From Acidobacteriota bacterium (lineage in GTDB: Bacteria > Acidobacteriota > Blastocatellia > Pyrinomonadales > Pyrinomonadaceae): a stretch of 64,000 nt of DNA. Position numbers and translations under genes: made by a program. The notes beneath the pieces are model-generated. The model was not told where the DNA came from. It was given only the letters and a program-made list of their open reading frames with translations, and ran no database searches. Positions 46,353-55,673 of the stretch are shown here, piece after piece. The stretch is from assembly GCA_019239425.1 (NCBI GenBank), contig JAFAZX010000035.1, positions 17,925 through 81,924 of the forward strand. The letters are read 5' to 3'. The stretch's first letter is position 1, and each line of letters opens with the position of its first letter.

Positions 46353-47372
46353 ATGAAAGGCAGGCTTGTGATGATGAGACACGGAGGGACGGTAAGTGAA
46401 CGTCGGAACGGCGTGCGCTGTAGGAGGCGGCTGCCCTTGACTGCGGCTGCGTTCATGTTAGTCGCGGTGTTTGTTGTCGCGGCCTTCTCAGCGCCCGTAG
46501 GGTGGAGTGGGCAGACGACCACGGGGCAACAATCGAGCGCGGTGGAGTGGAAAGCGGTCGGGCAGGCGCTCGGTAAGGAAGGCTTGATGCAGCCGGGCGA
46601 CGTGTACAAGGTGAGCCTGCCGCGCAGCGACTTGCAGGTCACGGCTGGGGGCGTGCGGGTCAAGCCGGCGCTGGCGCTCGGCTCATGGGTCGCCTTCAAA
46701 CGCATGGGCGACGCGGCGATGGTGATGGGCGACCTCGTGCTCACCGAGGACGAGGTGACGCCCGTGATGACGAAGCTCCAGGAGGGCGGTGTCGAGCAGA
46801 CCGCGCTCCACAACCACGTCCTGCACGAGTCGCCTCGCGTGATGTACATGCACATCGGCGCGCACGGCGACCCCGTCAAGATTGCCCGTGCCATCCACGA
46901 CGCTTTGGCCCTGAGCAAGACGCCGATGACGGCGCCGGCCGCCGCGCCGGCCGCCGGGGCGCAAGACTTAGGGCTGGACACGAAGCAGCTCGACCAGCTC
47001 ATGGGTCAGTCGGGCAAGGTCAACGGCGGCGTCTACCAGTTCAGCATCCCGCGGGCGGAGGCCGTCACGGACGGCGGGATGGAGATTCCTCCTTCGATGG
47101 GTCTGGCGACGGCCATCAACTTCCAGCCCACGGGCGGAGGGAGGGCCGCCATCACCGGAGACTTCGTGCTCGCGGCGTCGGAGGTCAACCCCGTCATCCG
47201 CGCCCTGCGCGAGAGCGGCATCGAGGTGACGGCGCTCCACAGCCACATGCTGACTGAAAGCCCGCGCCTCTTCTTCATGCATTTCTGGGCGAACGACGAC
47301 GCACAGAAGCTGGCGCGCTGCCTGCGCGCTGCGCTCGACAAGATGAATGTCGTGAAGAGTCAACCGAAATAG
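46353..47372 (+). CDS. Secreted protein with two DUF1259 (LppY/LpqO) domains
   Basis: A 339-residue exported protein. A hydrophobic signal segment (LPLTAAAFMLVAVFVVAAF) is followed by two similar halves, each about 125 residues. Half 1 has YKVSLPRSDLQVTAGGVRVK, TALHNHVLHESPRVMYMHIG; half 2 has YQFSIPRAEAVTDGGMEIPP, TALHSHMLTESPRLFFMHFW. These are the LppY/LpqO (DUF1259) signatures; paired His in each half suggest metal binding. The function is unknown. I chose the ATG at 46353 because GGAAAGGA lies just upstream. Confidence 0.82.
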   Translation: MKGRLVMMRHGGTVSERRNGVRCRRRLPLTAAAFMLVAVFVVAAFSAPVGWSGQTTTGQQSSAVEWKAVGQALGKEGLMQPGDVYKVSLPRSDLQVTAGGVRVKPALALGSWVAFKRMGDAAMVMGDLVLTEDEVTPVMTKLQEGGVEQTALHNHVLHESPRVMYMHIGAHGDPVKIARAIHDALALSKTPMTAPAAAPAAGAQDLGLDTKQLDQLMGQSGKVNGGVYQFSIPRAEAVTDGGMEIPPSMGLATAINFQPTGGGRAAITGDFVLAASEVNPVIRALRESGIEVTALHSHMLTESPRLFFMHFWANDDAQKLARCLRAALDKMNVVKSQPK

Positions 47373-47408
47373 GCCGCACGGCTGACGTGGGCCGAGAGGA
47401 GGGCGCGT

Positions 47409-48473
47409 ATGAAGAGGAGACCGCTACTCGGACTCTTGCTGCTGGCTTTCTGCGTCGTGGCCTCCTGCTCGGCGGGGCGGCAGTCGGCAGTCGCTACCGT
47501 CAACGCGAACGTGTCCGACGCGACCGCGACTCCTACTCCGAGCGAACAGGGAAACAGTGGAGGGATGCTGCGCCTCGTCGGGAGCATCCCTCTGCCGCAG
47601 GTGCGCGGGCGCATAGATCACATGGCCGTTGACGTTAAAGGTCATCGGCTTTTCGTGGCGGCATTGGGGAATAACACGCTTGAGGTTGTCGATCTCAAGA
47701 AGGGTGAGCGCGCGGCGAGCGTCGGCGGCTTCGACGAGCCGCAGGGGCTGGTCTACATCTCTGAAGCCAACAGAGTCGTCGTCGCGAACGGCGGCGACGG
47801 CGTCGTCACCTTTCTCGACGGCGAATCTTTGAAGCCCTTGAAGACCATACGCACGGGCGGCGACGCCGACAACGTCCGTTACGACGCTGCACGTGGGCGC
47901 GTCTACGTCGGCTACGGGGACGGCGCGCTTGCAGTCATCAGTGTTGAAGGCGAGCACGTCGGCGACGTTCCGCTCGGAGGCCACCCCGAATCCTTTCAGT
48001 TGGACGGGGGCAGGATTTACGTTAACGTCCCTTCGCGCCGCGAGGTCGTAGTCGTCGATGCGGAGAAATTGAAGGTCGGGGAGACGTGGCCTGTAAGCGA
48101 GGCGTCCGCGAACTTCCCGATGGCGCTCGACGCGGCCCGTCACAGGCTGTTCGTCGCGACGCGCAGGCCGCCGCGCCTCCTCATCTACGACACGGCGACG
48201 GGCAAAGTAATCTCGACCGCCGAGGCGGGCGGCGACTCCGACGACATCTTCTACGACGGCGAACACAAGCGTATCTACGCCAGCTTCGGCGAAGGATCGG
48301 TGTTCATCTATGAGCAGGTGGATGCCGACCACTGCCGCCTCGCGGGCAAAGTGCCGACGGCCGCGGGCGCGCGCACCGCGCTCTTCTCGCCCGAACTCGG
48401 CCGCCTGTTCGTGGCCGCTCCGAGCCGTGGCGACCGCGCGGCAGAGATCATGATTTATCAGTTAGGCTCTTAA
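47409..48473 (+). CDS. YncE-like beta-propeller lipoprotein
   Basis: A 354-residue lipoprotein: the signal peptide ends with VVASC, a lipobox. The mature part repeats a seven-bladed-propeller pattern (GHRLFVAALGNNTLEVVDLK, GRVYVGYGDGALAVI, HRLFVATRRPPRLLIYDTAT, KRIYASFGEGSVFIY), as in YncE/YVTN proteins. These are often binding proteins with no known catalysis. The gap after the DUF1259 gene is 36 bp. Confidence 0.85.
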   Translation: MKRRPLLGLLLLAFCVVASCSAGRQSAVATVNANVSDATATPTPSEQGNSGGMLRLVGSIPLPQVRGRIDHMAVDVKGHRLFVAALGNNTLEVVDLKKGERAASVGGFDEPQGLVYISEANRVVVANGGDGVVTFLDGESLKPLKTIRTGGDADNVRYDAARGRVYVGYGDGALAVISVEGEHVGDVPLGGHPESFQLDGGRIYVNVPSRREVVVVDAEKLKVGETWPVSEASANFPMALDAARHRLFVATRRPPRLLIYDTATGKVISTAEAGGDSDDIFYDGEHKRIYASFGEGSVFIYEQVDADHCRLAGKVPTAAGARTALFSPELGRLFVAAPSRGDRAAEIMIYQLGS

Positions 48474-48523
48474 CAGTCGGCGCGCAACGCGCCAGGAGAC
48501 TTCGGATACTCCCCGCGAAGCCT

Positions 48524-50749
48524 TTGAACACGAGAAGCTACTTTCACAGCTTAGGGGCCGCGTTACTCACGGCCCTGTTCTTCCTTCCCGCACACGGGCA
48601 GACCCCGGCGGGCACTCCTCAGACGACGACCCGTCCAGCCGCCGGTGACACCCGGCGAATGCACGCGCAACGCATCAGCGAAGAGATAAAGGTGGATGGG
48701 CGGCTGGACGAGCCCGCCTGGTCGCGTGCCGACGCGGCGACCGACTTCCGTCAGGAGGAGCCGCACGAGGGCGAGCCCGCCTCGGAGCGCACGGAAGTGC
48801 GCGTGCTCTTCGACGACAAGAACCTCTACGTCGGCATACACGCCTTCGACTCCGAACCCGCGCGCATCAACTCGCGCGAGCTTGTGCGCGACGCCTCCTT
48901 CTCGAACGACGACAAGGTCGAGATACTCCTCGACACCTACTACGACCGGCGCAACGCCTTCCGCTTCGCCGTCAACCCGCTGGGGACGCAGCAGGACGCG
49001 CTCATCACAGACGAGGGGCGCGACGTGAACCTCTCCTGGGACGCGCCGTGGGTCTCCGCCGGGCACATCGACCAGACGGGCTGGACGGTCGAGGTCGCCA
49101 TCCCGCTCACCACGCTCCGCTACAAGGAGGGGCAGGACACCTGGGGCTTCAACGTGGCGCGCATCATCCGCCGCAAGAATGAGGAGAACCTGTGGACGAG
49201 CTGGCAGCGCTCGTTCGGCCTTGAGCGCGTCTCGCAGGCGGGCGAGCTTTCGGGCGTCGGCGAGATCAGGCGCAGGCGGCTCCGCGAGGTTAAGCCTTAC
49301 GCGTCGGGCGGGTGGCGCCGGGGCGTCCCGCAGGTCAGTGAGCAGGGATTCGACTCTGGCTTACAGGGTAAGGGTGGACTCGAAGTGGCGAAGCTCGGCC
49401 TGACGCCTTCGCTTACGGCGGAGTTCACAGCTAACACGGACTTCGGCCAGGCGGAAGTAGACCAGCAGGTCGTCAACCTCTCACGCTTCTCCGTCTTCTT
49501 CCCAGAGAAGCGCGACTTCTTCCTTGAGAACGCCGGCATCTTCCTCTTCGGTCGGGAGGAGGCCAACCAACTCTTCTTCACGCGCCGCATCGGCCTCACC
49601 GACGAGGGCCAGCCCGTGCCCATTAACTACGGCGCGAAAGTCACAGGGAAGGTCGGGCGCTACAACGTCGGCTTCCTACAGGTGCAGACGCGACGCCTCG
49701 GCGACCCGGCGGGCGGCTTCGGCGTCCCGCGCCAGCAGTACACCGTCGCGCGCGTCAAGCGCGACATACTCGAACGCTCCTTCGTCGGCGCGATGTTCGT
49801 CAACCGGCAGGGCGCGACCTCGGCGGGCGGCACGCGCTACAACCGCGGCGCTGGACTCGACGCCGAGTTCAACCTCACCGACCACTACCAGCTCAAAGCC
49901 TTCCTGATGGGTACGGCCACGCCGGGCGTGCGGTCAGGCTTCCTCTCGGGCCGCGTGGACTCGATCTTCGAGAACAACCTGTTCCGCTTCATCGCCGTCT
50001 ACGAAGACGTTGGCAGAAACTTCAACCCGGAAGTCGGCTTCGCCGAGCGCACGGGCTTTCACCAATACTTCGGGCAGGCCGCCTATAAGCACCGTCCCAA
50101 GTTCATCCCCGGCGTCCGCCAGATGGAGTTTGAGACGCAGCTCGAATACTACACGGACAGGCGCGGGAAGCTTTCGACGCGGCAGGCGGAGCTTTCGTGG
50201 GACACGCAGTTCAAGAACTCAGCCGACTTCTTCTTCCGCCCCATCGAAGACGTGACGGACGTGCTGACCGAGCCGTTCGAGATCAGGCCCGGTGTCGTGA
50301 TCCCGCCCGGCAGCTACCACTTCAACCGCCCGCGCGTCTCCTTCACGAGCGACGCCAGTCGCCGCCTCGTCCTGACGGGACGTTACAAGTGGGGCGGGTT
50401 CTATACGGGGAAGAGGGATGAGATTTCAGTGGGCTTAACCTTGCGGCCGAACGAGCACCTGCTCTTCGACTTCTCCGACAGCTTCAACAGCGTGCGTCTG
50501 CGCGAGGGCGACTTCACCACGAATCTAATCTTCGGCAGGGTCAACTACAACTTTTCGCGGAAGCTCCTGACCTCCGCGCTCGTGCAGTTGAACTCGGCGG
50601 CGCGCCTCTCGGCCGTCAACGTCCGTCTGCGCTACATCTACCGCCCGAACAGCGACTTCTTCGTCATCTACAACCAGGCGACCGGCCGGGGACTCGAACG
50701 CCCTTCCTACAGCTTTCAGATTAAGCTCACGCGCGATTTCACATTCTAG
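48524..50749 (+). CDS. DUF5916 outer-membrane protein with CBM9-like domain
   Basis: A 741-residue exported protein. The signal peptide (ALLTALFFLPAHG) is followed by a CBM9-like domain (about residues 45-235, KVDGRLDEPAWSRADAATDF, YVGIHAFD, DKVEILLDTYYDRRN) and then DUF5916 (FFPEKRDFFLENAGIFLFG), ending in Phe and probably forming an outer-membrane barrel. Such proteins are common in Acidobacteriota and Bacteroidota; substrates are unknown. The start appears to be TTG at 48524, since no ATG or GTG precedes the signal peptide. Confidence 0.85.
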   Translation: MNTRSYFHSLGAALLTALFFLPAHGQTPAGTPQTTTRPAAGDTRRMHAQRISEEIKVDGRLDEPAWSRADAATDFRQEEPHEGEPASERTEVRVLFDDKNLYVGIHAFDSEPARINSRELVRDASFSNDDKVEILLDTYYDRRNAFRFAVNPLGTQQDALITDEGRDVNLSWDAPWVSAGHIDQTGWTVEVAIPLTTLRYKEGQDTWGFNVARIIRRKNEENLWTSWQRSFGLERVSQAGELSGVGEIRRRRLREVKPYASGGWRRGVPQVSEQGFDSGLQGKGGLEVAKLGLTPSLTAEFTANTDFGQAEVDQQVVNLSRFSVFFPEKRDFFLENAGIFLFGREEANQLFFTRRIGLTDEGQPVPINYGAKVTGKVGRYNVGFLQVQTRRLGDPAGGFGVPRQQYTVARVKRDILERSFVGAMFVNRQGATSAGGTRYNRGAGLDAEFNLTDHYQLKAFLMGTATPGVRSGFLSGRVDSIFENNLFRFIAVYEDVGRNFNPEVGFAERTGFHQYFGQAAYKHRPKFIPGVRQMEFETQLEYYTDRRGKLSTRQAELSWDTQFKNSADFFFRPIEDVTDVLTEPFEIRPGVVIPPGSYHFNRPRVSFTSDASRRLVLTGRYKWGGFYTGKRDEISVGLTLRPNEHLLFDFSDSFNSVRLREGDFTTNLIFGRVNYNFSRKLLTSALVQLNSAARLSAVNVRLRYIYRPNSDFFVIYNQATGRGLERPSYSFQIKLTRDFTF

Positions 50750-50777
50750 GAGCGTGAGTCGGTCGGCGCAGTTGAGT

Positions 50778-51497
50778 CTATCCGATAGTAGCCCCGTCTG
50801 CCTTGCCGACCTTGTAATCCTGCGCGAAGTTGTTATCCCAGAACGTCTCGGCCGTCGCCAGGTTTCGGTAGAAGACCGCGAAGCGAAATTCGGGCGAGGA
50901 GTTGTCGAGGTTCAGCGTCGGCGTCCTGAACTTCCAGACCTCGGCGCCCGTTCCGACGAAGACGCCGTCGCCTGTGTGATCCCCGGCGAAGGAGCCCTGC
51001 GTGTCGTTCCACGTCGCGCCGCCGTCGGCCGACATGCGGACGCCGACCTGCTTCGCGAAGGAAAGATTGTTGACGAGTATCTCGCCCTCCAGCCACGAGG
51101 TGACGAAGGTAAACCCGCCGCCCGCCTCCATCCCGCGCCTCGCCGTGGCCCTGTAGAGGACGACGTTCCCGCCGACGACCGCGAGGTTGGAGGTGAAGCG
51201 GTAGTTCAGCCCCGCGTTGTTGTCGTAGTAGGTGTTTCCGGCGACGGAGTATCGGACGACGAACTGCGAGACCTGCTCGTTCACCGTCCCGCCGAAGAGG
51301 TCGTAGTCGCCGAAGTGGGACGTGAACGCGAGCGGCTGGTCTTTCCACGTAAAGCCGTCTGGCGTGTAGTGAACCGCCACGTCCTTCGCGAAGGCGATGT
51401 TCTTGACCTTTGTCGTGACGGGGGCGAAGGTGCCGGACATCCCGCCCCCCGACCAGAACTCCCGCCTCGCGAGCTTTAGCCTGACCGCTCCGTTCAT
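50778..51497 (-). CDS. Tandem CBM21-like carbohydrate-binding protein
   Basis: A 239-residue protein made of two similar domains. Domain 1 (residues 25-105) has VKNIAFAKDVAVHYTPDG and YYDNNAGLNYRF; domain 2 (about 140-235) has VNNLSFAKQVGVRMSADGG and FWDNNFAQDYKV. The V.NxxFxKxVxVR.....WDNNxxxxY pattern is that of CBM21, the glycogen/starch-binding domain known from fungal glucoamylase and eukaryotic protein phosphatase 1 targeting subunits. There is no signal peptide. It is convergent with the DUF5916 gene. A role in binding storage glucan inside the cell is an inference. Confidence 0.8.
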   Translation of the reverse strand: MNGAVRLKLARREFWSGGGMSGTFAPVTTKVKNIAFAKDVAVHYTPDGFTWKDQPLAFTSHFGDYDLFGGTVNEQVSQFVVRYSVAGNTYYDNNAGLNYRFTSNLAVVGGNVVLYRATARRGMEAGGGFTFVTSWLEGEILVNNLSFAKQVGVRMSADGGATWNDTQGSFAGDHTGDGVFVGTGAEVWKFRTPTLNLDNSSPEFRFAVFYRNLATAETFWDNNFAQDYKVGKADGATIG

Positions 51498-51944
51498 AAA
51501 TCGGCCCTCCCGAAATTGCTGATTAATGCGAATACGGTGCCAGACGGTTGTTCGACTGCCGGGGTTAAGCGTCTACGGGAGTTGGGGGTTATAGCTCGCG
51601 TCGACGAGTCAACGATTGTGTACACAGGGGACTAAGGAGTGTTGCCGGCAGTGGACACGGGGGCGTCAGGCGGTGTGAATCTATGAGGCTTCCGGGTTCC
51701 ATGCGGAGAGGAATAGTCTTTGCTTCATACGGAAGGCTTCGCAGTAGTGACTCTGGGCGGACGCGCGGCCCCTTCGATGTCGTCCCGCCCGCCTTCAGAG
51801 TAATTTCACATCCCAGTCCTTCGGTATCGCCGCCCCTCCCGTCGTGGCGGCCGGTGCCGGACGTGCCTCTCCAGCCCGCTTGATAATTGATCGCAAAGCC
51901 CCACCGGAAGGCCCTGATTCGGCGGAACAGAGCAGGAGACGACA
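51498..51944. other. Intergenic region without recognised feature
   Basis: About 450 bp between the divergent CBM21-like and GMC-DUF1080 genes. A 66-codon open frame at 51683 lacks a ribosome site and family resemblance. Promoters for both genes should be here, but none is clear. Confidence 0.5.
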
Positions 51945-54578
51945 ATGGTCACCATCAAAATCCCGCAGGACACCACCTTCAGCTTCGACGTTCCGGGCCG
52001 CTACGCCTGCAACACCCTCGACGAGGCACTCGACAGCACCAACCCCAACCTGCCCGACCAGGCGGACGCCCGCCCCTTCGACTACATCGTCATCGGCGGC
52101 GGCAGCTTCGGCGCCGCGCTCACGGCCCGGCTCTTCAACCTCGACGTGACGCACTCGCACCGCATCCTCGTCATCGAGGCCGGGCCGCTGGCGCTGCAAG
52201 AGCACGTGCAGAATCTCCCGCCCGACTTCAGCCCGCCGGGTAAGGGCGCGCCCGGCACCGTCTGGGGTCAGCCATGGGTCTCGGACAGCCCGATGAGCTT
52301 CAACCAGGGCTTTCCGGGGCTCGCCTTCTGCGTCGGCGGCCGCTCCGTCTTCTGGGGCGGCTGGTCGCCTTACCTCATCGACTCGGAGGTCGCCGACCCC
52401 TCGTGGCCGGCCGGCGTCAAGAAGGATTTGATGACGCCCGTGCTCCCGCCGTCGAGCCCGAAGGAGTCTTACCTCGACACGGCGGCGCGGCAGATCGGCA
52501 CCGACACGACCAACGACTTCGTCTTCGGCCCGCTCCACAACGCGATGCGCGACCGCCTCTTCAAGGGCTTGAAGGCGCGCGGCGCGGGCGACGTGCTCGC
52601 GGGCAACCGCGGCGTCCTCAACGCGAAGGAAGAGTTGGAGGCCCCGCTCGCGGTCTCTTCGTCCTCGCCGCGCCCCGGCATGTTCTCGCTCAACAAGTTC
52701 AGCGGCGTGCAGCTCCTCTTCCGCGCGCTGCGCGTGGCGCAGGGAGAGGCCGAGGCCGCCGCGCGCCCCGGCACGCCCGAGGTGCAGAACACGAAGAAGC
52801 GGCTGATGCTCGTGGACAACTGCTACGTCACCAAGCTTGAACGCACCGGCAACCGCATCACGGGCGTGCTGGTCAAGTATCAGGGCAACGACCGCCGCAT
52901 AGACGTTCCCTCAGGCGGCAAGGTCTTCCTCGGGCTCGGCACCATCGAGAACACGCGGCAGGCCCTGCTCGCCGTCCCCGAGAAGAACCTCATCGGCCGC
53001 AACCTGATGGCGCACCTGCGCTCGAACCTCACCTTCCGCGTGCCGCACAACTCGTTCGACGCGCTCAACCCCGACCTCGAACCAGACCCCGTCAAGAAGC
53101 AGCTCCTGAAGGAGCTGCAAATCTCCGCCCTCTTCGTCAAGGGCATCCACACGCACCAGAAGGACGGCTCGAAGGGCCACTACCACATCCAGATCACAGC
53201 CTCGGGCGTCGGCGAGCTGGGCGTGAACTCCGAGGCGGAGCTGTTCAAGAAGATTCCGAACATTGATGACCTCGACCAGTTCAATGACCTCACGGACAAG
53301 TGGATCGTCGTCACCTTGCGCGGCATCGGCGAGATGGTCGGGGTGAAGACTCTGGCCGACCCGCAGAACCGCGTCGCGCTCGGCCCGGCGGACGGCAACG
53401 GCGTGCCCCGCGCGAAGGTGCGTCTGGAGACGAACTGGTCTGACCCCGCCGACCCGCGCGTCACCGACCCCGGCAAACAGCAGCGCACAAAAGACAACGA
53501 CCTGTGGGCCGCGATGGACGCCGCCTGCGAAGAACTGGCCCTCATCTTCGCCGACGGCAAGCCAATCCAGTACCTCTCGCGCCCGAACGACGCCGGCAAC
53601 GCGCACTGGCAGGCCACGCCTCCCGCCAACGACCTGCGCCGCGACAACCTCGCCTCGACGCACCACGAGTCGGGCACGCTCTGGATGGGCGACAATCAGG
53701 CTTCGTCGGTTACGGACGAGACCGGGCGCATCTGGGAGACGGAGAACCTCTACGCGGTCGGCCCGGCGCTTCTGCCGACGATGGGCTCGCCCAACCCGAT
53801 GCTCTCGGGCGTGGCGCTCGCGCGCCGCACCGCGGACAAGGTGAACACGAACGCGACTTCGCCCGCCGTCGAAGCAGGGTTCTCGCCGCTCTTCGACGGG
53901 ACGGAGAAGACCTTCCAGCGCTGGAAGCTGGCCGGGCCGGGCGCATTCGCGTTGCGCGACGGGCTGCTCATCGCGCAGCCCTCGGGCGACCACTCGGTCT
54001 TCTTCTACGCGGCCGAGACCTTCGCCGACTACGTCCTGCGCTTGCAGTTCCGCCTGCCCGGCCCCGTGGACATGTTCGGCAAGGCCATCGGCAACTCGGG
54101 CGTCTTCCTGCGCTTCCGCTACCCGCACACGAAGTGGGACGACGTGAACCAAGAGAAGAAGGAGGCCGCCGGCAACCCCGCCTGGGTCGCCGCCGTCACG
54201 GGCTTCGAGGTGCAGATAGACGAGCAGGGCATACCGCAGTATTTAGAGAAGAACCGTACCGGCGCGATCTATGACATCCCGACCGGACAGAACGGCGAGC
54301 CGAAGGAGCAGGACTACACCGCCGGCCCCGTCCTCCAGCCGGGTAAGTGGTACGAGTACGAGATAGAGGTCGTCGGCGACAAGTACACCGTGAGGCTCGG
54401 CGAGGCGAAGGACGGGCAGCCGACCGCCTTCCAGCAGATCACGACCTTCACCAAGCCGGCGGGCAAGTACCAGACCCGGGGACTAGCGCCCGCGCCCGAC
54501 AACTCCTCGGGCTACATCGGCGTGCAGGCGCACACCGGGAAGGTCGCCTTCCGCCACATCCGCATCCAGAAGAAGTGA
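51945..54578 (+). CDS. GMC-type FAD oxidoreductase fused to a DUF1080 (3-keto-disaccharide hydrolase) domain
   Basis: An 877-residue two-domain protein. Residues 30-635 form a GMC-type flavoprotein: the FAD site YIVIGGGSFGAALTARLF, the region FCVGGRSVFWGGWSPYL, and the C-terminal active-site region STHHESGTLWMG with GSPNPMLSGVALARRTAD, which holds the catalytic His and the FAD-binding end. Residues 645-877 are a DUF1080 domain, a jelly-roll fold (FSPLFDGTEKTFQRWKLAG, NSGVFLRFRY, YEYEIEVVGDKYTVRL) assigned to 3-keto-glycoside hydrolases. There is no signal peptide. In known 3-ketoglycoside pathways a GMC-type dehydrogenase makes the 3-keto sugar and a DUF1080 enzyme cleaves it. The fusion suggests both steps in one polypeptide, which is inference. 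Confidence 0.85.
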   Translation: MVTIKIPQDTTFSFDVPGRYACNTLDEALDSTNPNLPDQADARPFDYIVIGGGSFGAALTARLFNLDVTHSHRILVIEAGPLALQEHVQNLPPDFSPPGKGAPGTVWGQPWVSDSPMSFNQGFPGLAFCVGGRSVFWGGWSPYLIDSEVADPSWPAGVKKDLMTPVLPPSSPKESYLDTAARQIGTDTTNDFVFGPLHNAMRDRLFKGLKARGAGDVLAGNRGVLNAKEELEAPLAVSSSSPRPGMFSLNKFSGVQLLFRALRVAQGEAEAAARPGTPEVQNTKKRLMLVDNCYVTKLERTGNRITGVLVKYQGNDRRIDVPSGGKVFLGLGTIENTRQALLAVPEKNLIGRNLMAHLRSNLTFRVPHNSFDALNPDLEPDPVKKQLLKELQISALFVKGIHTHQKDGSKGHYHIQITASGVGELGVNSEAELFKKIPNIDDLDQFNDLTDKWIVVTLRGIGEMVGVKTLADPQNRVALGPADGNGVPRAKVRLETNWSDPADPRVTDPGKQQRTKDNDLWAAMDAACEELALIFADGKPIQYLSRPNDAGNAHWQATPPANDLRRDNLASTHHESGTLWMGDNQASSVTDETGRIWETENLYAVGPALLPTMGSPNPMLSGVALARRTADKVNTNATSPAVEAGFSPLFDGTEKTFQRWKLAGPGAFALRDGLLIAQPSGDHSVFFYAAETFADYVLRLQFRLPGPVDMFGKAIGNSGVFLRFRYPHTKWDDVNQEKKEAAGNPAWVAAVTGFEVQIDEQGIPQYLEKNRTGAIYDIPTGQNGEPKEQDYTAGPVLQPGKWYEYEIEVVGDKYTVRLGEAKDGQPTAFQQITTFTKPAGKYQTRGLAPAPDNSSGYIGVQAHTGKVAFRHIRIQKK

Positions 54579-54638
54579 CGTACCACCGCGGCGGCGCGCG
54601 GGCTGACGGACTGGCCCGCGCGCCGCTCTAAGGGGATC

Positions 54639-55646
54639 ATGCCGACGCTCAAGATCAGGGTCATCTACCCGCTGCAAGGCGGCCGCATCGTCCTGCGCAC
54701 GGACGTGGACTGGAACCGGGACGTGGAGGCCGTGGCGGTCAGCCCTGACCGCACCGTCTTCGAGTTCAGCTACGACTTCAACCGCCCATACTTCTATTTC
54801 AAGCCCTGCGTCATCGACCAGAACGGCTTCCACTGGGCGGTCGGCACCAACTACCTCGCCGTCATGGACACGCCGGGCGGCAAAGACATCTACCCGCACT
54901 TCTTCACCGGCACTTCGGGCACCATCTCCGACCCCATCGACTTCTACTCTCAGGCTGCGTCGGGCTCGTACCGGGTGCGCGTCTACTTTCCGCCCGGCTA
55001 CGAGGAGAACACGCTCAAGCGCTACCCCGTCATCTACATGCACGACGGCAACAACCTCTTCTTCCCGGCCGAGGCGTTCATGGGGAGCGAGTGGCGCGTG
55101 GACGAGACGATGGACCGGCTCGACTCGATGAACATCATCGACGATGTCATCGCCGTCGGCATCTACCCGCGCGACCGCATGAATGAGTACACGAAGCCAG
55201 GCTACGAGACCTACGGCCGCTTCGTCGCCGACGAGCTGAAGAGGAAGGTAGACTCGAAGCTGCGCACGCTGCCCACGCCCGACCGCACAGCCGTGATGGG
55301 CTCGTCGCTGGGAGGCGTGGTCTCGCTCTACCTCGCGTGGCAGCGCCCCGACGCCTTCGGCAAGGCCGCGTGCCTTTCGAGCACCTTCGGTTACCGCGAC
55401 GACCTGTTCGAGCGCGTCGCCTCGGAGCCGAAGCGCAACGTCGAACTCTACATCGACAGCGGCTGGCCGCAGGACAACTACGAGGTCGGCCGCAGCATGC
55501 GCGACCTGCTCGTCCGCCGCGGCTACGAGTTCGGCAAAGACCTCCTCTACTTCGCCTTCCCAGACGCGCTGCACAACGAGGCGTCGTGGGCCTCGCGCAG
55601 CCACATCCCCTTCCAGTTCTTCTTCGGCAAGACGCCGAGGCTCTGA
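54639..55646 (+). CDS. Esterase with N-terminal carbohydrate-binding-like domain
   Basis: A 335-residue protein. Residues 1-105 are beta-rich (LKIRVIYPLQGGRIVLRTDV), like the CBM-type domains at the start of Fes/esterase-D-like enzymes. Residues 110-335 form an alpha/beta hydrolase of the esterase D family: YPVIYMHDGNNLFFP, the nucleophile S223 in MGSSLGGVVS, and a C-terminal His in DALHNEASW. Related enzymes cleave acyl esters on sugars or siderophores. No signal peptide. It lies 60 bp after the GMC-DUF1080 gene and could deacylate the same sugar substrate. Confidence 0.82.
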   Translation: MPTLKIRVIYPLQGGRIVLRTDVDWNRDVEAVAVSPDRTVFEFSYDFNRPYFYFKPCVIDQNGFHWAVGTNYLAVMDTPGGKDIYPHFFTGTSGTISDPIDFYSQAASGSYRVRVYFPPGYEENTLKRYPVIYMHDGNNLFFPAEAFMGSEWRVDETMDRLDSMNIIDDVIAVGIYPRDRMNEYTKPGYETYGRFVADELKRKVDSKLRTLPTPDRTAVMGSSLGGVVSLYLAWQRPDAFGKAACLSSTFGYRDDLFERVASEPKRNVELYIDSGWPQDNYEVGRSMRDLLVRRGYEFGKDLLYFAFPDALHNEASWASRSHIPFQFFFGKTPRL

Positions 55647-55673
55647 GGAGCGCGCCACTCACAGGAGTAAGTC

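Noticed and set aside
54483..55658. Antisense open frame of 391 codons opposite the esterase
   Set aside because: No domain or start signal; the plus strand has a recognisable alpha/beta hydrolase.
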